Positions 59,002-64,000 of a stretch of 64,000 nucleotides of DNA are shown here, piece by piece. This DNA is from Amycolatopsis thailandensis (GTDB taxonomy: Bacteria; Actinomycetota; Actinomycetes; Mycobacteriales; Pseudonocardiaceae): NCBI RefSeq assembly GCF_002234405.1, contig NZ_NMQT01000050.1:1-64000 (forward strand), in the 5' to 3' direction. Position 1 is the first letter of the stretch. Each line of letters begins with the position of its first letter. The translations under genes and the position numbers were made by a program. The notes beneath the pieces were generated by a model. It made no database searches, was not told the DNA's origin, and saw nothing but the letters and a program-made list of their open reading frames with translations.

Positions 59002-60195
59002 GTGGACACATCGGTGGACACGCGGTCCCGCGGCACCATCCCGGTCCCCTTGCTGCTCGTGCTCGCCCTGCTGGCCAGCGTCGCCCCGTTCGGCATCGAC
59101 CTCTACCTGGCGGCGTTCCCGCGGATGGCCGTCGACCTGGAGACCAGCGACACGGCGATCCAGCTGACCCTCACGACGTTCCTGCTCGGACTCGCGGCCG
59201 GGCAGCTGATCTTCGGCCCCGTGTCCGATCGATGGGGCAGGCGCGGACCGCTGCTCACCGGTTCGGCGGTGTTCATCGCCGCGAGCCTGCTCGCCGCGTT
59301 CGCGCCCACGATCTCCGTTCTGCTGGCCGCGCGACTCCTGCAAGGACTGAGCGCCGCGGCGGGCATGGTCATCGGCCGCGCGGTCATCGCCGACCTGGCC
59401 ACCGGCCGGGCCGCCGCCCGCGCGTTCAGCTTGATGATGATCGTCGGCGGGGTGGCACCGGTGGTCGCACCGCTGCTGGGCAGCCTGCTGGTCGACGCGA
59501 TCCACTGGCGCGGAATCCTCGGCGTCCTGGTCGGACTTGCCGTCGCCATGCTCGCCGGATCCGCCGTGATGGTGCGGGAAAGCCTGCCCCGGGAGCGGAG
59601 GGGCACCTCCGGCAATGCCGGGTTCCGGGCACTTCGGAGCCGCGCGTACCTGTCCCCCACGCTCACGCTCGTCTTCTCGTTCGGCGTGCTGATGGCCTAC
59701 ATCTCCGCGTCGCCTTTCCTGTACCAGTCGGTCATCGGGATGAGCGCCGTCGGCTACGGCCTGATGTTCGCGCTCAACGCGCTCGGCCTGGTGCTGAGCA
59801 GCGCGGCGGCGTCACGGCTGCTGCACCGCGCCGAACCGCGCCGCGTGCTCACCGGCGGTGTCCTCTGGCTCGTCGCCGCCTCGGCCGTGTTGCTCGCGAT
59901 GGCGTTGCTGCCGATCGGCGTCGCTTTGCTGCCGGTGCCGATCTTCTTCGCGGTCTCGGCGCTGGGTTTCATCCTCGGGCCCGCCACGGCGATCGCCCTG
60001 GACGCGGTCCCCGGAGCCGCCGGAACCGGTTCGGCCGTCCTCGGCGCGACACAGTTCGGGCTCGCGGCCGTCGTCTCGCCGCTCGTCAGCGTGGGCGACG
60101 GGCATTCCGCGGTGCCGATGGCGATCACCATCGCCGTACTCGCCGTCATCGCGGCGATCCCCTGCTTGAACGCGACGGAAAAGGTGAGGAAATGA
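59002..60195 (+). CDS. Bcr/CflA-type multidrug MFS transporter
   Basis: The protein has 397 aa from GTG 59002, with AGGAG 5 nt upstream; an earlier in-frame start at 58933 would overlap the MarR gene and operator. Twelve helices and the Bcr/CflA hallmarks FGIDLYLAAFP near helix 1 and GPVSDRWGRRGPLL (motif A) are seen. It expels a small compound using the proton gradient. The stop overlaps the start of the amidohydrolase gene (ATGA), so the two are coupled. Confidence 0.88.
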   Translation: MDTSVDTRSRGTIPVPLLLVLALLASVAPFGIDLYLAAFPRMAVDLETSDTAIQLTLTTFLLGLAAGQLIFGPVSDRWGRRGPLLTGSAVFIAASLLAAFAPTISVLLAARLLQGLSAAAGMVIGRAVIADLATGRAAARAFSLMMIVGGVAPVVAPLLGSLLVDAIHWRGILGVLVGLAVAMLAGSAVMVRESLPRERRGTSGNAGFRALRSRAYLSPTLTLVFSFGVLMAYISASPFLYQSVIGMSAVGYGLMFALNALGLVLSSAAASRLLHRAEPRRVLTGGVLWLVAASAVLLAMALLPIGVALLPVPIFFAVSALGFILGPATAIALDAVPGAAGTGSAVLGATQFGLAAVVSPLVSVGDGHSAVPMAITIAVLAVIAAIPCLNATEKVRK

Positions 60196-61166
60196 CGCTC
60201 ATCGCGATCGAAGAACACTGGATCCTGCCGGAGCTGACCGACGCCCTCGACGGTCTTCCGCCTGAAGCCCGCGACGAAAGCCTCGCCTTCAACGACCTCG
60301 GGGACCACCAGGAACGGCTACAGGACTTGGGCGCGGGCCGGATCGCGACCATGGACGCACAGGGCATCGACGTCTCGATCCTTGCCCTGACACCACCGGG
60401 AACCCAGTCGCTTCCCGCCGAAGAAGCGCTGCGGCTGAGCCGAACCGCGAACGACGTCTCCGCCGCGGCCGTCGCCGCCCACCCGACGCGCTTCCGTTCC
60501 CTCTCCACGTTGCCGATGTCGGCGCCGAGTGAAGTCGCCGGCGAACTCGAGCGAGCCGCCGATCTCGGGCACGTGGGCACCATGGTCTACGGCCGGTCGG
60601 GCGACCGTTTCCTCGACGACCCCGCCTACGACGACTTCTTCGCCACGGCGGCGGCACTTCGCCAGCCTGTCTTCCTGCATCCCCAGCTGCCCTCGGCCGC
60701 CGTCCGCGACGCGTCGTACCGCGGCTTCGACCCCATGACCGACCTCGCGCTCGCCACTTTCGGCTGGGGCTGGCACCTCGACGCCGCGACGGCGGCGCTG
60801 CGGCTGATCCTGCGGGGCACCTTCGACCGGCATCCTGACTTGCAGGTCGTGCTCGGTCATTGGGGCGAGATGCTGCTGTTCTGGCTGGACCGGGCGGACA
60901 GCCTGTCCCGTGTCGGCGGCTTGCGGCGGCCGGTCTCGGACTACCTGCGGACGAACTTCTTCATCACCACGTCCGGCATGTTCAACCCGGCGCTGCTGCG
61001 GCACGCCCTGTCGGTGACTTCGACCGACCGGCTGATCTTCTCGACCGACTATCCTTTTCAGCAGCCGACGCGGGAGGAGATCGACGCTTTTCTCGGTGAG
61101 CTTCCGTCCGATGTGGACCGTCGGAAGTTCTCTTCGGGCAACGCTTCGGCCTTGTTCGGCATCTGA
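60192..61166 (+). CDS. amidohydrolase-2 family enzyme (ACMSD / gamma-resorcylate decarboxylase type)
   Basis: The 324-aa TIM barrel starts at ATG 60192 inside the MFS stop. Metal-site features are EEHW near the N-terminus (7-10), a His in FLHPQLP, a His in LGHWGEML and Asp in STDYPF. This set is typical of ACMSD-like nonoxidative decarboxylases and hydratases of aromatic acids. Together with a MarR regulator and an efflux pump it suggests detoxification of an aromatic acid. Its 3' end overlaps the convergent hypothetical gene by 109 bp. Confidence 0.85.
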   Translation: MTLIAIEEHWILPELTDALDGLPPEARDESLAFNDLGDHQERLQDLGAGRIATMDAQGIDVSILALTPPGTQSLPAEEALRLSRTANDVSAAAVAAHPTRFRSLSTLPMSAPSEVAGELERAADLGHVGTMVYGRSGDRFLDDPAYDDFFATAAALRQPVFLHPQLPSAAVRDASYRGFDPMTDLALATFGWGWHLDAATAALRLILRGTFDRHPDLQVVLGHWGEMLLFWLDRADSLSRVGGLRRPVSDYLRTNFFITTSGMFNPALLRHALSVTSTDRLIFSTDYPFQQPTREEIDAFLGELPSDVDRRKFSSGNASALFGI

Positions 61167-61840
61167 CGGTAGCGACGGTGCAGCCGGGCGAACTCCAGAG
61201 GATCGACAGCGGCCGGATCAGCCGCCAGCACGATCACCGCTCCCCCGTCGGGAGTCTGGCGAACGTCCAGTCCGGCGGGCAGAGGGGACAGCATCCGATA
61301 CCGTGCGGCGTCGAAGTAGGTGTGCCAGCTCAGCCAGTCCGGCCAAGATCCCAGCGGAGGCGCGGAGAAGTCCGGGCCTGGCAGCTCGGACCAGATCTGC
61401 TCCAGCGACCACTCGTCCTCGACGCGGCCGAACAGCGCACCGGTCTCCCCCGCGATGGCCGTCCACAGTTCGGTGAGCCGGTGGTGCAACTCCCGGAACG
61501 GCTCAGCCCGGGCGTCCGGGGTCCGACGGCAGTGGCACGAATTCAACGACAGGGACACCGTCTGCCCGCCGGGAGCGGTGGACAACCAGACGTCCACCTC
61601 GGACCGGGTCCACAGGTTGGTGCTCCAGGTCCCTTCGGCAAGGCCGCGCACCAGCTGCTCCCGGTCCAGGACACGGTGTTCGCCCTCATGCCCCGGGGAG
61701 TTGTCGAACCCATTGTGCCCGCCGCCCGGCCGATGGGGCGACAGACCGAACGTGCCTGCCAGGCCCAGCAGCCGTTCGATCGCCGCCGGATCCAACGCTC
61801 CCTCGGGGAGCGTCAACGTCCAAGACCAGTCCGAGCCCAT
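61058..61840 (-). CDS. hypothetical protein cotranscribed with the cyclophilin
   Basis: The 260-aa soluble protein opens MGSDWSWTLTLPEGALDPAA. It is rich in Trp and has a central region with WSTNLWTRSEVDVWLSTA and SLSLNSCHCRRT. I recognise no family. It begins 1 bp after the cyclophilin stop, so it is translationally coupled. The last 36 codons overlap the convergent amidohydrolase gene; the charged Ser/Arg-rich end (RRSTSDGSSPRKAS) may be a read-through tail. Confidence 0.62.
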   Translation of the reverse strand: MGSDWSWTLTLPEGALDPAAIERLLGLAGTFGLSPHRPGGGHNGFDNSPGHEGEHRVLDREQLVRGLAEGTWSTNLWTRSEVDVWLSTAPGGQTVSLSLNSCHCRRTPDARAEPFRELHHRLTELWTAIAGETGALFGRVEDEWSLEQIWSELPGPDFSAPPLGSWPDWLSWHTYFDAARYRMLSPLPAGLDVRQTPDGGAVIVLAADPAAVDPLEFARLHRRYRQMPNKAEALPEENFRRSTSDGSSPRKASISSRVGC

Positions 61841-61841
61841 G

Positions 61842-62807
61842 TCAGCCGATCGCCACCGACTGGAACGTCACCGGGATCCGCGGCGCCCCCGTCCCGTCCC
61901 CGACGCCCTGGGACTCGTCCACCCCGCCCCGCGCGACCTTGTCCAGCACCTGGAGACCCGCGTCCGAGATACTTCCGAACACCGTGTACTCCGGCGGCAG
62001 TTCCGCGTCACCGAAGACCATGAAGAACTGGCTGCCGCCCGAGTTGGGCGCCTGGGTCTTGGCCATGGCGAGGATCCCGCGGCCGTACTTGATCTCCGGG
62101 AAGACCTCGTCCGGGATCGTGTATCCCGGCCCGCCTGTGCCGGTGCCCGCCGGGTCGCCGCACTGGAGCATCTGCAGCCCCGACGTCGCGAGCCGGTGGC
62201 ACGGGGTGCTGTCGTAGTACCCCTGCCGCGCCAGCGACAGGAAGTTCGCCACGGTGCACGGCGCGAGCGCGCTGTCGAGGGTCAGCCTGATGTCGCCGAC
62301 GGTCGTCTTGATCGTGACCGCCGTCGTGCCGGACGCCGGGGTCGGCCCCGACGCGGGCGGAGTCGCCTTCTTCGGCACCTCGCCGCCGGTACTCGCCGGG
62401 TACGCGCATTCGCTCGGATCCGCCAGCGGCGTGGTGCGTTTCGGTACCGGAACCCGGTCCGCGGGGATCCGCACCGAGCTCGACGGGGCAGTTTCCGGCA
62501 CGCTCGACGTCGGAGCCGATGACGAAGACGGCGACGCCACCGCGCCATCGCTCTTCGAGTCCGACAGGAAGAATCCCGGCGCCACGAAACCGGTGATCGC
62601 CACGACGGCGACCACCACGACCAGCCCCAGCACCCCCAGGCCGACCCAGAGTGCCGTCTTGTTCGACGGCGGCGGCTGCGGCGGGCCGTACCAGCCCTGC
62701 TGCTGCGGATAGGACTGCGGATACGGCTGCTGGTAGGGCTGTCCCTGCGGAGTCCCGGAACCGGGCACCTGACCTTCGGGTTCGCCCGGCTGCGGCGGCT
62801 GGGACAT
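61842..62807 (-). CDS. membrane-anchored peptidyl-prolyl cis-trans isomerase (cyclophilin)
   Basis: The protein has 321 aa from ATG 62807 (AGGAGC 5 nt upstream). An N-terminal cytoplasmic Pro/Gln-rich tail (about 1-50) is followed by one membrane helix (about 53-78), a Ser/Pro linker and an extracytoplasmic cyclophilin domain (about 160-321) with CHRLATSG, GGSQFFMVFGDAELPPEYTV and VFGSISDAGLQVLD. It likely folds secreted proteins at the membrane. The extended proline-rich tail is common in actinomycete versions. It is coupled to the downstream unknown gene. Confidence 0.9.
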   Translation of the reverse strand: MSQPPQPGEPEGQVPGSGTPQGQPYQQPYPQSYPQQQGWYGPPQPPPSNKTALWVGLGVLGLVVVVAVVAITGFVAPGFFLSDSKSDGAVASPSSSSAPTSSVPETAPSSSVRIPADRVPVPKRTTPLADPSECAYPASTGGEVPKKATPPASGPTPASGTTAVTIKTTVGDIRLTLDSALAPCTVANFLSLARQGYYDSTPCHRLATSGLQMLQCGDPAGTGTGGPGYTIPDEVFPEIKYGRGILAMAKTQAPNSGGSQFFMVFGDAELPPEYTVFGSISDAGLQVLDKVARGGVDESQGVGDGTGAPRIPVTFQSVAIG

Positions 62808-62867
62808 CTGCGCTCCTGTCATCCAAAGGAAGTACAGGGGCTACTCTCGCGTATCACCACGGACGAG

Positions 62868-64000
62868 TCACGGCATCCCCCACGGCGTGGCGTCCCCATT
62901 GGCAGGAACAGGCCGGATCTCGAGGTCGGGCCGGTCGCCCGCGCGGTGCACGACAGCCTCTTCGCCACGGCGCAGGTCGATCCGGACGTCGCCGTTCGGC
63001 AGCCGCCGCCAGCGTTTCGGCCTTCCCCACCGATCGCGGACGGTCAGCTCGCCGTCCAGGTCCGTCCGCAGCACACAAGGCGCCCCCGCCTCACTGGCGA
63101 CCTTGACCCAGCGCGTCTTTCCCCCCTGCCGTGAGGCGCTGACCAGGAACGCGCCCTGCGTCCGGAAGTCGCGCAGCGCGGCGTCCGCCCACTTGGCGGG
63201 CACGGCCGGGAACAGCCGGATGACGCCGCCCCAGCTCTGGACGAGCATGTCGTGCAGCGACTGGGCCGCCGAGAGCGGCGTCTCGATGACCGGACCGGAT
63301 TCCTTGTACATCGTGTTCGGCTGGATGTAGCGCCGCTGCAACTCCCCGAGGTAGAACTCCGCCTTCTCGCCGCGCAGCATCTGCGCCGACATCGACGCGG
63401 CACCGGTGAACGTGTAGCCCTGCAGCGCGCCCTCGAAGCCCACCCAGTGGTCGAGCGAGGTTTCGATGATCCGCCGGTGTTCCGGCCGCTCCCAGGTGAT
63501 CTCGTACAGCGGGTAGATCTGGAGCAGATGCGAATAGTGCCGATGCGACTTCGCGAACGGCACACAGGCGCCGATCATGTAACCGTCGGCGTCGACCGGA
63601 TACGGGACCAGCGTGCCCAAGACCTCCCGCCACCGCCGTGCCAGCGGGTCTTCGATCCGCAGTTCGGCGGCCGACTCCAGCAGTGTCTTGCAGCCCCAGC
63701 GGATCAGCGCGAGGTCGTAGGTGCAGTCGGGCGCGTTGACGCCGTACTCCGGAGAGAAAGTCGACGGCAGGTGCAGTTTCCCGTCGGAGCCGGGGACGAG
63801 GAAGTGCAGGTAGTAGTTGATCGCCTTGCGCAGCAACGGGAACTGCGTGTCCCGCAGCAGCCGCCGGTCCATCGTGTGCCGGTAGGACAACCAGACGTTG
63901 TGCAGCGCCCAGGTGAGATTGCCGACCTCCGGCGTCGGCGTCTCCTTGCCGGGGATTCCGACCGGGAAACCGGAGTTCGTCCCGGCCGCGCCGTTGAGCA
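62868..64000 (-). CDS. GH95-like glycosidase, C-terminal part (cut by the right edge)
   Basis: The reading frame is open from 64000 to the stop at 62868 (377 codons visible), so the N-terminal part lies beyond the window. The visible part is the end of an alpha/alpha barrel (LTWALHNVWLSYRHTMDRRL, LHLPSTFSPEYG, AKSHRHYSHLLQIYPLYE) plus a beta-sandwich tail (WGGVIRLFPAVPAKWADAAL). This closely follows GH95 and related alpha-L-fucosidase/galactosidase families. The end of the protein is short and has no anchor. Whether it is secreted cannot be judged from this part. Confidence 0.75.
   Translation of the reverse strand, partial: LNGAAGTNSGFPVGIPGKETPTPEVGNLTWALHNVWLSYRHTMDRRLLRDTQFPLLRKAINYYLHFLVPGSDGKLHLPSTFSPEYGVNAPDCTYDLALIRWGCKTLLESAAELRIEDPLARRWREVLGTLVPYPVDADGYMIGACVPFAKSHRHYSHLLQIYPLYEITWERPEHRRIIETSLDHWVGFEGALQGYTFTGAASMSAQMLRGEKAEFYLGELQRRYIQPNTMYKESGPVIETPLSAAQSLHDMLVQSWGGVIRLFPAVPAKWADAALRDFRTQGAFLVSASRQGGKTRWVKVASEAGAPCVLRTDLDGELTVRDRWGRPKRWRRLPNGDVRIDLRRGEEAVVHRAGDRPDLEIRPVPANGDATPWGMP

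Overview
The window is about 70% GC with almost all genes packed on both strands, frequent GTG/TTG starts, several apparently leaderless promoters (-10 box 6-7 nt before the start codon) and an arabinogalactan/lipomannan-type envelope gene set (AftD, MptB, DUF3068, DUF2613). This points to a mycolata-related actinomycete of the Pseudonocardiaceae; Amycolatopsis is my best guess from gene content and from the style of the intergenic palindromes. No rRNA, tRNA, CRISPR, prophage or IS element was recognised. The window reads as chromosomal and carries accessory metabolism around one conserved envelope block.

Layout. 1-9640: truncated start of an ECF sigma gene, a secreted GH16 glycanase with a divergent GntR/UTRA regulator, a RecB-like nuclease/UPF1-like helicase fusion with a small coupled partner, a large BTAD-ATPase regulator and a haloacid dehalogenase/epoxide hydrolase-type enzyme. 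9641-10085 is non-coding and full of nested palindromes. 10086-16717: APH-type kinase with a small partner, membrane protein, SigD-like ECF sigma factor, secreted SH3-NlpC/P60-like protein, PucR regulator and a small amidase-tail-like ORF. 16906-33189: envelope locus resembling mycobacterial Rv0224c-Rv0227c plus Rv0236c/Rv0236A: DUF3068 protein, methyltransferase, GT4, condensation-like acyltransferase, DUF2613 peptide, polytopic membrane proteins, flippase, AftD, a second methyltransferase, a GT-C-like protein and an SBP-VWA protein. Several of its promoter regions share a TTACC-N4-GGTA dyad.

33292-46914: degenerate GGDEF-EAL protein, secreted hydrolase, P450, SAV2177-type methyltransferase, an eight-unit inverted 21-bp repeat array, AfsR-like regulator, two alpha/beta hydrolases and a Tat-exported PL8 lyase. 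47025-55244: a complete oxidative hexuronate pathway. Uronate dehydrogenase makes the aldaric acid lactone, glucarate dehydratase and 5-dehydro-4-deoxyglucarate dehydratase convert the aldarate to 2-oxoglutarate semialdehyde, and an aldehyde dehydrogenase makes 2-oxoglutarate. A sodium-solute symporter, an IclR regulator with a paired operator and an unassigned 381-aa protein belong to the locus. The neighbouring PL8 lyase could release the unsaturated uronates that feed it.

55229-64000: MptB-like mannosyltransferase, two-component system, MarR/MFS/amidohydrolase group, membrane-anchored cyclophilin with a downstream unknown gene, and the C-terminal part of a GH95-like glycosidase that runs off the right edge. 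Long palindromes with two shared cores recur in gaps at 9.8, 25.2, 47.0 and 55.3 kb.
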